Notes under the pieces: model-generated
Databases searched by the model: none
The model's input: only the letters and a program-made list of their open reading frames with translations
What the model was told of the DNA's origin: nothing
Assembly (NCBI GenBank): GCA_030682475.1
Contig: JAUXOA010000029.1
Span: 52,562-116,561 of the forward strand
Origin: Rhodoferax sp.
GTDB lineage: Bacteria > Pseudomonadota > Gammaproteobacteria > Burkholderiales > Burkholderiaceae_C
Direction: 5' to 3'
Length of the DNA stretch: 64,000 nucleotides
In this document: one piece after another, positions 27,684 through 36,418 of the stretch
Position numbering within the stretch: position 1 is the first letter of the stretch
Layout: each line of letters begins with the position of its first letter
Translations under genes and position numbers: made by a program

Positions 27684-28027
27684 AGTTCAGTGGATGCCGT
27701 AGGCAATCCGTTGGAACGACCAGTTAAGTTTCTCGCTGATCGAGATTTGCGAATCAAGCGAACTTCCAGCCGACACTCCAAGGCATCTGCATACTTGGTC
27801 AGTGTTGCAAGCGACGGCGAGTGTTTCCCTTTGCCTGATTCCATCCGGGCGACTGCCGACTGGGTGGTACCAATTTTTTCAGCAACTTGCGCCTGAGTAA
27901 GCCCCTGTGCAGCCCGCGCTTTGAGAAACTCATCCAATAGCGCGTACTCGTCAACTGCCTTTTCGAATTCGGCTTTTACTTCCGGATTCCCAAGAGCGAC
28001 GGCACGCAATTGTTTATGTGTCAGCAT
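27680..28027 (-). CDS. Xre-family antitoxin of a HigBA-like module
   Basis: The 115-residue protein carries a helix-turn-helix domain (GLTQAQVAEKIGTTQSAVAR, then MESGKGKHSPSLATLTKYAD) after an acidic N-terminal helix, as in antitoxins partnered with Gp49-like toxins. Its start overlaps the toxin's end by 14 bases, the usual toxin-first arrangement. The last 20 residues (Arg/Ser-rich) end exactly at the junction with the higB remnant, so the tail may have been altered by the deletion that fused the two modules. Confidence 0.85.
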   Translation of the reverse strand: MLTHKQLRAVALGNPEVKAEFEKAVDEYALLDEFLKARAAQGLTQAQVAEKIGTTQSAVARMESGKGKHSPSLATLTKYADALECRLEVRLIRKSRSARNLTGRSNGLPTASTEL

Positions 28028-28346
28028 TTTTCCACTCCTTCATGCGTTTGTTCGCGATTGTCAATTCTTTGGGCGGCGTCTTATCTGCCTTTTTCACAAA
28101 CTGATGCAGCATGATGATCTTGCGACCGACCAGGGTGCAATAGAAAACCTGCCCAATACCTTCCTGCGATTTCAGTCGCAACTCAAACAGCCCCGACCCC
28201 ATTGCGCGGGTGTGTGGCATTCCCAAATCTGGACCAAAAATCTGCATTCGATCAGTGCAATGAAAGTACCGAGCCAAGATTCCAGAGGGCAACCCAAGAA
28301 CGGCATCCTGAAGTTTGTCGTCGTGGTATTTGATCTCCCAAGTCAT
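28014..28346 (-). CDS. RelE/HigB-superfamily toxin (phage Gp49-like)
   Basis: The 110-residue protein matches the phage-derived Gp49-like toxin family. Typical segments are MQIFGPDLGMPHTRAMGSGL, FELRLKSQEGIGQVFY and MLHQFVKKADKTPPKEL. Such toxins are ribosome-dependent mRNases. I use the ATG at 28,346; a longer frame upstream runs through the attC site and is not credible. A likely promoter (TATGCTATATTT on the minus strand, just upstream) lies between the start and the attC site, as expected for a cassette with its own promoter. Confidence 0.85.
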   Translation of the reverse strand: MTWEIKYHDDKLQDAVLGLPSGILARYFHCTDRMQIFGPDLGMPHTRAMGSGLFELRLKSQEGIGQVFYCTLVGRKIIMLHQFVKKADKTPPKELTIANKRMKEWKNADT

Positions 28347-28401
28347 GTTGGAAATATAGCATATTTGCGATTTAAACGCAACGCGAAATCGCAGCGGATT
28401 T

Positions 28402-28464
28402 CGTGAACTTAAAGTTGAGGGGCGCGCCGCTTTTGGCGCGTCCCTCTCGAACGCCATGTTGGAC
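28402..28464 (-). other. Integron attC-like recombination site 2
   Basis: On the minus strand the site starts GTCCAAC (exact RYYYAAC), contains a strong hairpin with arms GGACGCGCC and GGCGCGCC around AAAAGC, and ends CTCAACTTTAAGTTCACG. The final box is a poor match to GTTRRRY. Same orientation as site 1, so together they bound one 1.2-kb cassette-like unit. Confidence 0.65.
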
Positions 28465-28770
28465 GCCGGGTTGGAGCGCGACCCGCAAACCCCTCCACCC
28501 GCCTTCGAAAATGGGCTTGTCGGCAATGGTGCGAATACCTGGTTCAGACTGCCAGGAGGCATTCCGGTTTCCGCCGTGACGGGCAGGTCCCGACCCAAAG
28601 CGGTCGGTCAGTTCAGAAGCGGGAGAGCCGGAAAGCTGTAGTACGCCGGCAGTGCCCCCACAGAATGTGGAGCATCTCCGCCTGTGCTGTCGGAGGGGCG
28701 AGGTCTTCATGTACTCAGATATCCGGGTGCAGGCAGGAAATGGCGGCTAGGCCGACTCGTAAAATGTGTC
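28465..28770. other. Intergenic stretch between attC-like site and unknown gene
   Basis: No convincing gene is seen. Short open frames on both strands have no recognisable domain and read partly through the attC site. The base composition resembles other integron-cassette spacers, but there is no third attC that I can identify. Confidence 0.35.
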
Positions 28771-29572
28771 ATGAACAAGCCAGATCCAAAGGTCGGGGCC
28801 ACACCCAGACCCCTTCGTATCGCCTACGTGCTGGAAGACGGTGTCGATGCGCACGGTTGGCTCGACGCGATCTTCGCCGACTGTTTTGGCCGCGATGGTG
28901 GGCGTCAGTCACTCGTCGTGCCATTGGTGAACGGCGCCATCTCGGAACCATTTCAGGCGTGGCTGCGCCTACTTGATCCGGACTTCGTCCTGCTCCTGAC
29001 GTACAACAACGCTGCGCTGGCGCCAGGGTTGATGGCACTTCTGGCCGATACGATGCTGCTCGAACGGAAGCGCGACCGTGACACGCCTGAGCAACATCCA
29101 AGGGTCGGCTTCGAACGGCCTGCTGGCCTCACATCTCTGTCGTGGCTGCCATTCCTCAAGACCGTATCTGGGTTCCATCACACGCCGCCATCCCACATTC
29201 TGGATCGGTACCCGGCCTGGATTGACGACGGCCTCATCAAAGACAACTTCGGAACCCTCTATGGCAGCGTGAATCCCTTCCCGATGCATCAGCAGATCGG
29301 CGTGCGCGGCATGGTGTTGACCCCTGAGAACCCACCCGATCATCGCTGGCACTTTCGGTCCCTGGAAGGGGACGAAGTACAAGACGCCTACATCGTTCTG
29401 GAGAACCTCGGAAATCGTGGCGGCATTGCGACGCTCGGCCAACTTTCCAATCTTCGCTCCCAGCCGCACAGACCGGAACACCGCTGGACAGATGCGCGCC
29501 CTACTCCCGGTGGGCATCGAGGCCAGATGGCTGCTATCCGATTGGGACGATGAGCCTTCGATCATTCTTTGA
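28771..29572 (+). pseudogene. Frameshifted gene of unknown function
   Basis: The plus strand encodes about 230 residues beginning MNKPDPKVGATPRPLRIAYV, with YVLEDGVDAHGWLDAIFADC and LRLLDPDFVLLLTYNNAALA. After GGIATLGQLSNL near 29,455 the reading continues better one frame over (APSRTDRNTAGQMRALLPVG, then ARWLLSDWDDEPSIIL) to a stop at 29,572. This implies a one-base deletion. In the original frame a stop occurs at 29,553. I do not recognise the family; a hypothetical protein of larger size truncated at the 3' end is likely. Orientation is opposite to the cassette genes beside it. Confidence 0.55.
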
Positions 29573-29782
29573 ATGTCTTGTGCGGCCGTTCCAGTCTTGG
29601 CTCAGCTACCAAATCGACATTGTGAATTCTGATGGAGAGCGAGAGTCCGCTTCTGGCCCAGACCGGGTACTCCCGATCTTCAGGTGACCGACTGCAAACG
29701 CTGCATACCAATCACCGCAAATACCCATGCTCTTGCCGCTCAGCTCTGCATAGGCATGAAACCAGCATATCAGCGCGCCCCG

Positions 29783-29868
29783 CAGAATTGGGGTCAGAGC
29801 CCAAATCGGTGCTCCCGTTTCGGCAACCTCGAATGCCTCAGCCCGAATTGGGATCTGACCCCAATTCA
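29783..29868. repeat. Imperfect inverted repeat (AATTGGGGTCAGA family), copy 1
   Basis: GAATTGGGGTCAGAGCCCAA is followed after about 45 bases by CGAATTGGGATCTGACCCCA and ATTC, so the arms are inverted copies and each arm is itself partly palindromic (TGGG...CCCA). A second copy lies between gcvH and gcvP. Such ends are typical of REP-like elements mobilised by REP-associated tyrosine transposases; no such transposase is in the window. Confidence 0.8.
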
Positions 29869-29881
29869 GCTACGTCACCTA

Positions 29882-30007
29882 CAGGGTTTGGGCCATTGGT
29901 CCCCGCCGATTTAGTTACGACATAACTTGCAAGCAAGTTAGTCTCCTCTGAAACTTCGTTTTCTGGGCCTTTGACAGTAGAGGCGGGGGCCAATGGCCCA
30001 AACCCTG
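29882..30007. repeat. Inverted repeat with 26-base arms downstream of aceA
   Basis: Bases 29,882-29,907 (starting CAGGGTTTGGGCCATTGG) and 29,982-30,007 (ending CCAATGGCCCAAACCCTG) pair with a single mismatch around a 74-base centre. It begins 10 bases after the aceA stop on the minus strand. It could act as a terminator-like barrier or be a miniature mobile element; there is no T-tract. Confidence 0.8.
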
Positions 30008-30017
30008 CCGATAAAGA

Positions 30018-31337
30018 TCAGTGGAACTGCTCTTCTTCGGTGGAGCCGGTCAGCGCGGTCACGCTGGACTTGCCACCCTGAATCACGGTGGTGACTTCGT
30101 CGAAGTAACCGGTACCCACTTCCTGCTGGTGCGACACGAAGGTGTAGCCGCGGTCACGGGCCGCGAATTCGGGCTCTTGCACTTTCTCGACGTAGGCCGT
30201 CATGCCGCGCTTGACGTAGTCTTGCGCCAAGTCGAACATGTTGTACCACATGGAGTGGATGCCAGCGAGTGTGATGAACTGGTACTTGTAACCCATGGCG
30301 CCGAGTTCGTGCTGGAACTTGGCGATGGTTGCGTCGTCCAGGTTTTTCTTCCAGTTAAACGATGGCGAGCAGTTATAGGCCAGCATTTTGCCGGGGTGCC
30401 TGGCGTGCACGGCGTCAGCGAACTTCCTGGCAAATTCGAGGTCAGGCGTGCCAGTTTCGCACCACACCAGGTCAGCGTAGTCGGCGTAGGCAATGGCGCG
30501 GGAGATGGCCTGATCAATGCCATTGTTGGTCTTGTAAAAACCTTCAGCAGTGCGCTCGCCAGTCAGGAAAGGCTTGTCGTTCTCGTCGTAGTCGCTGGTC
30601 AGCAGGTCGGCTGCTTCAGCGTCGGTACGGGCGATCACCAGCGTAGGCACGCCGCAAACGTCGGCCGCCATGCGCGCTGCGATCAGCTTTTGGCAGGCTT
30701 CAGCGGTAGGCACCAACACCTTGCCGCCCATGTGGCCGCATTTTTTGACCGAAGCCAACTGGTCTTCCCAGTGCACGCCAGCGGCACCGGACTTGATCAT
30801 GGCCTTCATCAGCTCAAACGCATTCAACACGCCACCAAAACCGGCTTCAGCGTCAGCCACGATGGGCGCGAAATTGTCGATGTAGCCCTTGTCACCGGCA
30901 TCAATACCTTTGGCGTGCTGGATTTCATCAGCACGGCAGAAGGTGTTGTTGATGGTCTCGACCACTTTGGGCACCGAGTCCACCGGGTACAGTGACTGGT
31001 CCGGGTACATCGACGAATAAGTATTGTTGTCGGCCGCGACCTGCCAGCCGGACAGGTAGATGGCCTTGACACCCGCCTTGACTTGCTGCATCGCTTGGCC
31101 GCCGGTCAGTGCACCCAGGCAGTTGACGTAGGGCTCGGTGTGCAGCAGATTCCAGAGCTTTTCCGCGCCGCGGCGGGCCAGCGTGTGCTCAATCGGGAAG
31201 GAGCCACGCAGGCGCACCACATCAGCAGCGCTGTAACCCCGTTTGATGCCCTTCCAGCGGGGATTGGTGGCCCAGTCTTTTTCGAGGGCGGCGATTTGTT
31301 GTTCGCGGCTCAATTGTTCGGTGATGGTTTGCGGCAT
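30018..31337 (-). CDS. aceA: Isocitrate lyase
   Basis: The 439-residue enzyme has the catalytic [14 protein letters not shown] motif and [22 protein letters not shown] N-terminal segment (here [18 protein letters not shown]), plus [17 protein letters not shown]. It cleaves isocitrate to succinate and glyoxylate in the glyoxylate bypass, needed for growth on acetyl-CoA-yielding substrates such as benzoate. Length fits the short (about 430 residues) class. A 427-base upstream region with palindromic A/T motifs suggests strong transcriptional control. No malate synthase gene is in the window. Confidence 0.97.
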   Translation of the reverse strand: MPQTITEQLSREQQIAALEKDWATNPRWKGIKRGYSAADVVRLRGSFPIEHTLARRGAEKLWNLLHTEPYVNCLGALTGGQAMQQVKAGVKAIYLSGWQVAADNNTYSSMYPDQSLYPVDSVPKVVETINNTFCRADEIQHAKGIDAGDKGYIDNFAPIVADAEAGFGGVLNAFELMKAMIKSGAAGVHWEDQLASVKKCGHMGGKVLVPTAEACQKLIAARMAADVCGVPTLVIARTDAEAADLLTSDYDENDKPFLTGERTAEGFYKTNNGIDQAISRAIAYADYADLVWCETGTPDLEFARKFADAVHARHPGKMLAYNCSPSFNWKKNLDDATIAKFQHELGAMGYKYQFITLAGIHSMWYNMFDLAQDYVKRGMTAYVEKVQEPEFAARDRGYTFVSHQQEVGTGYFDEVTTVIQGGKSSVTALTGSTEEEQFH

Positions 31338-31764
31338 GAGGACATTCCTTGGGTTGATTAAAACAGTCTGTACCGTTCGCTATGCAAGTCTGGTACCGAT
31401 GGCGTAATCTTAAGTCTTCTATAAGACTTATTTTTAATCTTATGTCTTATAGAAGATGTAATTTAAACTGAATTAAATCAATAGCTTGCGAACTTAAATT
31501 CACAATATGAAAAAGTATTTTTCACCTTGAGAAAAAATGACGCGATGCAGCAAGTTACTTTTTACAAAATGAAAAATTGTTTTCGTATCGTGAAAATACG
31601 CCTTTAGCCTTTCCAGAGAAGCTCAAACACATCGGATTGCGGTTGCATCGCCAACTCGCCAAGCGGTTGGCGGATGTCGACCGATGCCTGGTTTTTTAGT
31701 TTGATGTACCTATCGCAGAACGGCCCCTGGACGCGGCGTCATTCACTGCGGCAGACCGATGATT
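31338..31764 (-). promoter_or_regulatory. aceA promoter region with palindromic operators
   Basis: There is no gene here. A perfect 12-base inverted repeat, CTTCTATAAGAC (31,416-31,427) and GTCTTATAGAAG (31,444-31,455), lies about 80-120 bases before the aceA start. Further upstream is a series of alternating GAAAAA and TTTTTC blocks: GAAAAAGTATTTTTC, then TTTTTCACCTTGAGAAAAA, TTTTTACAAAATGAAAAA and TTTTCGTATCGTGAAAA, all within 31,508-31,600. The layout suggests at least two DNA-binding proteins; none is identified. Confidence 0.6.
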
Positions 31765-33252
31765 TCAGACCGGACTGTCGATCCGTATCCAGGTCGTCTT
31801 GATCTCGGTGTATTTGTCAAAAGCGTGTAGCGACTTGTCGCGCCCCACCCCGCTTTGCTTGAAGCCGCCAAAAGGCACCGTGATGTCGTCTTCGTCATAC
31901 TGGTTCACATGCACCGTCCCGACACGCAACGCGCGGGCAACCCCGTGCGCCTTGTTGATGTCGCGCGTCCATACCGCTGCCTGCAGCCCGTACACACTTT
32001 GATTGGCCTGACGCACCACATCGGCGGCATCGGTAAAGGAAAGCACCGACAAAACCGGACCAAAAATCTCTTCGCGGGCAATCGTCATGTCGTTGCGCAC
32101 ACCATCAAAAATGGTGGGCTGCACATAGCAGCCGCCGGTCTCAATCAGGACCTGCTCACCGCCGGCCAGCAGTCTGGCCCCCTCGCTTTTGCCTTTTTCG
32201 ATGTAGCGCAAGACCGTGTTCATCTGCGTCTGATCCACTATCGCACCCATGACAGTAGCCTGCTCCAGCGGATTGGCCGGCGCATAGCGTGGCACCAGTG
32301 CCAGGGCCTTCTCCAGGAATTGCTCCTTGATACTGGCCTCTACAAAGAGGCGCGAGGGCGCATTGCAGCTTTCGCCCTGGTTAAAGAAAATGCTGCCCAC
32401 CGCTGCCTGCACCGCCTGATCCAGGTTCGGGCAATCGGCGAACACGATATTGGGCGATTTGCCACCCAGTTCGGTCCAGGCACGCTTGAGGTTGCTTTGA
32501 CCCGCCATGACGTGTATCTGTTTGCCTACCCGGGTGGAACCGGTGAATGCAATGCAATCCACATCCATGTGCGACGCCAGCGGCGCGCCGGCCTCGGGGC
32601 CATAACCAGTCACCACGTTAAATACGCCGGGTGGAATACCCGCTTCCAGTGCCAAATCAGCCATGCGCAAGGCCGTCAGCGGTGATTTTTCACTGGGTTT
32701 GAGCACAACCGAGTTGCCCGCCGCCAGGGCGGGCGCAATCTTCCACGATGCCATGATCATCGGGTAATTCCACGGCACGATCACGCCCACCACACCCACC
32801 GGCTCCCGCGTGATCAGTGCCAGGGCGGTGCGGGACGTAGGCGCAATTTCGCCGTAGACCTTGTCCACTGCTTCGCCGTACCAGCGAATGCAGTTGGCGG
32901 CGCTGCTGACATCCACCGCACGTGCGTACTGGACCGGCTTGCCCATGTCCAGCGTTTCAGTCAGTGCCAGTTCATCACCATGCGCCAGCAGCAGATCGGC
33001 AAAACGGATCATGATGCGCTTACGCTGGGCCGGTGCCAAACCGCGCCAGCGCTGATCTTCGAATGCGGCGCGCGCAGCAACAACCGCCGCGTCAACGTCG
33101 GCCTCGGCACATCGCGCCACCACAGTCAACAAGCGTCCGTCCACCGGAGATATGCAGTCAAAAGTAGTGCCACTTTGGGCCGCCACACGCTTGCCGTCGA
33201 TGACTGAGCGACCGTCGAACTGCAATTTTTTGGTGCTATCTTCTGTAATCAT
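31765..33252 (-). CDS. puuC: Gamma-glutamyl-gamma-aminobutyraldehyde dehydrogenase-type aldehyde dehydrogenase
   Basis: The 495-residue NAD(P)-dependent aldehyde dehydrogenase has the catalytic Glu in ELGGKSPNIVFADC and the catalytic Cys in FFNQGESCNAPSRLFVEASI (here seen as NQGESC). VIVPWNYPMIMASWKIAPAL and ALAAGNSVVLKPSEKSPLTA are also typical. I start at the ATG at 33,252, giving the usual PuuC length; a start 45 bases upstream is possible but less likely. It lies downstream of potGHI on the same strand, so a role in putrescine or related amine breakdown is likely. Exact substrate is inferred from context. Confidence 0.8.
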   Translation of the reverse strand: MITEDSTKKLQFDGRSVIDGKRVAAQSGTTFDCISPVDGRLLTVVARCAEADVDAAVVAARAAFEDQRWRGLAPAQRKRIMIRFADLLLAHGDELALTETLDMGKPVQYARAVDVSSAANCIRWYGEAVDKVYGEIAPTSRTALALITREPVGVVGVIVPWNYPMIMASWKIAPALAAGNSVVLKPSEKSPLTALRMADLALEAGIPPGVFNVVTGYGPEAGAPLASHMDVDCIAFTGSTRVGKQIHVMAGQSNLKRAWTELGGKSPNIVFADCPNLDQAVQAAVGSIFFNQGESCNAPSRLFVEASIKEQFLEKALALVPRYAPANPLEQATVMGAIVDQTQMNTVLRYIEKGKSEGARLLAGGEQVLIETGGCYVQPTIFDGVRNDMTIAREEIFGPVLSVLSFTDAADVVRQANQSVYGLQAAVWTRDINKAHGVARALRVGTVHVNQYDEDDITVPFGGFKQSGVGRDKSLHAFDKYTEIKTTWIRIDSPV

Positions 33253-33353
33253 GTCCGTACCCCATTGGTTGATCGTGGTGAAGAAAAGTGGCCGCAAGCG
33301 CCCGCAAAGGTAGTCTGTTTTTCATCCTGAGTGCAACAATTTACTAAAAAAAA

Positions 33354-34199
33354 TCAGCTGCCGACACCCCGGAACGCGGCTGACATTTCTTGCACCCGCT
33401 TGCGCTGCGCGCGGGCAAGCCAGATGCTTGCAATGACCACGCCGACACTGACAACTGCAACAGTCAAGGTCGCCACCGCGTTGACACTGGGGCTCAAGCC
33501 CAGACGAGCGCGACTGAAAATAGTGATTGGCATGGTGGTGGAACCCGGTCCCGAAAGAAAGGCCGAAAGCACCACATCGTCCAGCGACAAAGTGAAAGTC
33601 AAAAGCCAGGCCGAGCCGATGGCTTGCGAAATCAAGGGCAGCGTCACCAGAAAGAATACCTGCCACGGGCGGCAGCCCAAATCCTGGGCTGCCTCTTCCA
33701 GTTGGGAGCTCATCTCCTGCAGGCGCGACTGCACTACCACCGTGGCGTACGCCATGCCAAGCAAGGTGTGGCCGAGCCAAATCGTCATCAAACCACGCTC
33801 CGGGAAACCGAAGGCACGCTGAACCGACACCAGCATCAACAGCAAGGACAAGCCAATAATGACTTCCGGCATGACCAGCGGTGAGTTCACCATGCCGACG
33901 AAGAATGTGCGGCCCGAAAAACGCTTGAAACGAGTCAAGGCCAGTGCCGCCAATGTGCCAAGAACCACCGACGAACAGGCCGTTAAAAAGGCAATCTGCA
34001 GGGACAGCTTGAAGCCGACAATGATCTCGACATCGTTAGCCAGGGCCTCGTACCAGCGCAAAGACCAGCCGCCCCATGTCGTGACCAGCGGGCTGCTGTT
34101 AAAACTCAGCACAACCAGTGTCAGGATCGGAAGGTAAAGGAAAGCAAACACAGCGCCCAGCCACACCCTGGACGTCACGCGACCGGCATTGAACTTCAT
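33354..34199 (-). CDS. potI: Putrescine/spermidine ABC transporter permease (PotI-like)
   Basis: The 281-residue inner-membrane permease of the binding-protein-dependent family has about six membrane helices. The EAA-type cytoplasmic loop reads LEEAAQDLGCRPWQVFFLVT, followed by LPLISQAIGSAWLLTFTLSL. In E. coli PotI pairs with PotH in the PotFGHI putrescine importer. The start overlaps the potH stop by 4 bases. The run potG-potH-potI ends here; puuC follows after about 100 bases. Confidence 0.88.
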   Translation of the reverse strand: MKFNAGRVTSRVWLGAVFAFLYLPILTLVVLSFNSSPLVTTWGGWSLRWYEALANDVEIIVGFKLSLQIAFLTACSSVVLGTLAALALTRFKRFSGRTFFVGMVNSPLVMPEVIIGLSLLLMLVSVQRAFGFPERGLMTIWLGHTLLGMAYATVVVQSRLQEMSSQLEEAAQDLGCRPWQVFFLVTLPLISQAIGSAWLLTFTLSLDDVVLSAFLSGPGSTTMPITIFSRARLGLSPSVNAVATLTVAVVSVGVVIASIWLARAQRKRVQEMSAAFRGVGS

Positions 34200-35122
34200 G
34201 CGCGCCCCCCCGCTGCACCATCAGCCTGGTACTTGTTGAACAGGGCCAGCGGAACAATGATGAGCAACACCATGACTACTGCCACCGTGGCCGCCATGGG
34301 CCAGTCGTTGTTGCTGAAAAATTCATCCCACAACACCCGGCCAATCATCTGGGTCTGAGGCCCCCCCAACAGCTCGGGAATCACGAACTCCCCGACGCAG
34401 GGAATGAAGACCAGCATGGCGCCGGCAATGATGCCGCTCCTGGACAGAGGGACCGTGATGCGCCAGAACGCCTGCCACGGCGTGGCACCGAGATCCTGCG
34501 CAGCCTCCAGTAACGCCAAGTCCATTTTGACGAGATTGGCATACAGGGGAAGAATCATGAACGGCAGATAGGTGTACACCATACCCAGCACCAATGAGAA
34601 CGGTGTATTCATCATCTTCAAGGGTTCCGACATCAGACCCGCCCAGATCGCAAAATTATTGAAAACCCCGTTGTCGGCCAACAGCATTTTCCAGGCGTAA
34701 ACACGCAGCAAAAACGAGGTCCAGAATGGCAGCATGACAAGCATGAGCAAGGCCGGTCGCTTGTCCGCCGGGCTTCGCGCCATGAAATATGCAAATGGAT
34801 AGGCAATCAACAGGCATAGCCCGGTGGTAACAGCCGCAAACTTCAGCGAACTGAGGTAGGCTTGAAAATAGAGATCGTCCTGCGCAATAAAAATATAGTT
34901 GCCAAGTTTGACATTGAGCTGGAGTGCGCCATCAGCCCACAGCACCAGGTCTTTAAAAACCACGTTGTCCATTTCGGACAAGCTGATTTTGAAAACAATC
35001 AGAAACGGCAATAAAAAGAAAACCAGCAAGAACGCCAGCGGAATGCCGATGACGGCTTTTCGCCCCCAGGTGCCCGTGAGTTTGTGGTGCAGCGAAGATG
35101 CTGGCTTGACGGACGCAGTCAT
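34196..35122 (-). CDS. potH: Putrescine/spermidine ABC transporter permease (PotH-like)
   Basis: The 308-residue membrane protein has an N-terminal helix (AVIGIPLAFLLVFFLLPFL), a large periplasmic loop, then five further helices. The EAA loop is LEAAQDLGATPWQAFWRITV. It forms the translocation path with PotI. It is 7 bases downstream of potG and overlaps potI by 4 bases, so all three are one transcript. Order G-H-I matches the E. coli putrescine operon. Confidence 0.88.
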   Translation of the reverse strand: MTASVKPASSLHHKLTGTWGRKAVIGIPLAFLLVFFLLPFLIVFKISLSEMDNVVFKDLVLWADGALQLNVKLGNYIFIAQDDLYFQAYLSSLKFAAVTTGLCLLIAYPFAYFMARSPADKRPALLMLVMLPFWTSFLLRVYAWKMLLADNGVFNNFAIWAGLMSEPLKMMNTPFSLVLGMVYTYLPFMILPLYANLVKMDLALLEAAQDLGATPWQAFWRITVPLSRSGIIAGAMLVFIPCVGEFVIPELLGGPQTQMIGRVLWDEFFSNNDWPMAATVAVVMVLLIIVPLALFNKYQADGAAGGRA

Positions 35123-35129
35123 GCCGCTT

Positions 35130-36278
35130 TCACCTTGTCAAAACCACCACATCACTGCCGCACCACCACACATACACCCGGTCTCCCCAGGTAAGCTGAG
35201 TGGCATCGTGCCGGGCGGCGTTGGTATGCGTGACCTTGACGATGCTTGTTCCCCCATCAAGCTGGACGTGGTAGGTGGTGAGACTGCCAAGATAGGCCAA
35301 ATCCTTGATGACACCCTGCGCGATGTTGAAGCCGACCTGCTCCGGCGACTCCCGCTCGTCATCCCGGGGACATCCTTGCTGGACAGACATTTTTTCGGGA
35401 CGCACAGCGACGTGGACCGACATGCCACTGGTGCCCGTGATGCCGTGGTTCACGTAGTGCCGACATTCGGGTGAGGTGATGACAACGTGGTCTGCTTCGT
35501 CCACATCAACTGTGCCCTTGAACAGGTTAACACTGCCGATAAAGTCGGCCACAAAGCGGCAGTTGGGTGTTTCATAAATCTCGGCCGGCTGCCCGATTTG
35601 CAGAATCTTGCCTTCGCTCATGACGCCGATTCGCGTGGCCATCGTCATGGCCTCTTCCTGGTCGTGCGTGACCATGACGCAGGTGACGCCGACTTTTTCG
35701 ATGATGGCCACCAATTCGAGCTGGGTTCTCTCGCGCAACTTTGCATCCAGCGCACCAAGGGGTTCATCCAGCAACAACAACTGCGGCCGCTTGGCCAGAC
35801 TGCGCGCCAGCGCTACCCGCTGCTGCTGACCACCCGACAACTGGTGTGGTTTGCGCTTTGCATAAGGCTTGAGTTGCACCAGGTCCAGCATCTGATCAAC
35901 GCGCAGCTCAATTTCCGCTTTGGGCAGACCGTCTCTTCGCAGGCCAAATGCAATGTTGTCCCAGACACTGAGATGGGGGAACAGCGCATAGCTCTGGAAC
36001 ATCATATTGATCGGGCGCTGGTACGGCGCAAGTCCCACAATGTCCCGCCCCGCCAACAGGATCTGCCCGGAGGTGGGCACCTCAAACCCCGCCAGCATGC
36101 GCAGCAGTGTGGACTTGCCACAGCCCGAGGAGCCCAGCAAGGCAAAAATTTCGCCCTGCTGGATATCCAGGGAAACATCGTCCACTGCATACACATCATC
36201 GAACTGCTTGACGACGCGTTTGATCTGCAAAAACGGCGCCGTCCCCTGCTGCCCGTTGCCTTCTACCAGTTTGCCCAT
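35130..36278 (-). CDS. potG: Putrescine/spermidine ABC transporter ATP-binding protein (PotG-like)
   Basis: The 382-residue ATPase has Walker A GSSGCGKST, the Q-loop region NMMFQSYALFPHLSVWDNIA, the signature LSGGQQQRVALARSLA, Walker B LLLLDEPLGALD and the switch MVTHDQEEAMTM, followed by a TOBE domain to the end. The start at 36,278 gives the family length; the frame stays open about 70 codons upstream, without a ribosome site. No periplasmic binding protein gene (potF) accompanies potGHI in this window, so it must be encoded elsewhere. Confidence 0.9.
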   Translation of the reverse strand: MGKLVEGNGQQGTAPFLQIKRVVKQFDDVYAVDDVSLDIQQGEIFALLGSSGCGKSTLLRMLAGFEVPTSGQILLAGRDIVGLAPYQRPINMMFQSYALFPHLSVWDNIAFGLRRDGLPKAEIELRVDQMLDLVQLKPYAKRKPHQLSGGQQQRVALARSLAKRPQLLLLDEPLGALDAKLRERTQLELVAIIEKVGVTCVMVTHDQEEAMTMATRIGVMSEGKILQIGQPAEIYETPNCRFVADFIGSVNLFKGTVDVDEADHVVITSPECRHYVNHGITGTSGMSVHVAVRPEKMSVQQGCPRDDERESPEQVGFNIAQGVIKDLAYLGSLTTYHVQLDGGTSIVKVTHTNAARHDATQLTWGDRVYVWWCGSDVVVLTR

Positions 36279-36418
36279 CAAGCTGTTTCCCAACGCACTA
36301 CCCAATTCATTCTCCTGAAAATCGATCGAACATGCTGAAAAAACGGATGGTAACCTCTGGCAGGGACCTCGATCCAGGCAATCCCCATGCCAACCGGTCA
36401 AACTTTTAGGCATCGGGC

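Noticed and set aside
28014..28598. Long N-terminal extension of the Gp49-like toxin
   Set aside because: The extension is translated attC sequence; the toxin family starts at the ATG at 28,346.
30021..30995. 324-codon plus-strand open frame opposite aceA
   Set aside because: aceA has its full catalytic motif; the antisense frame has none.
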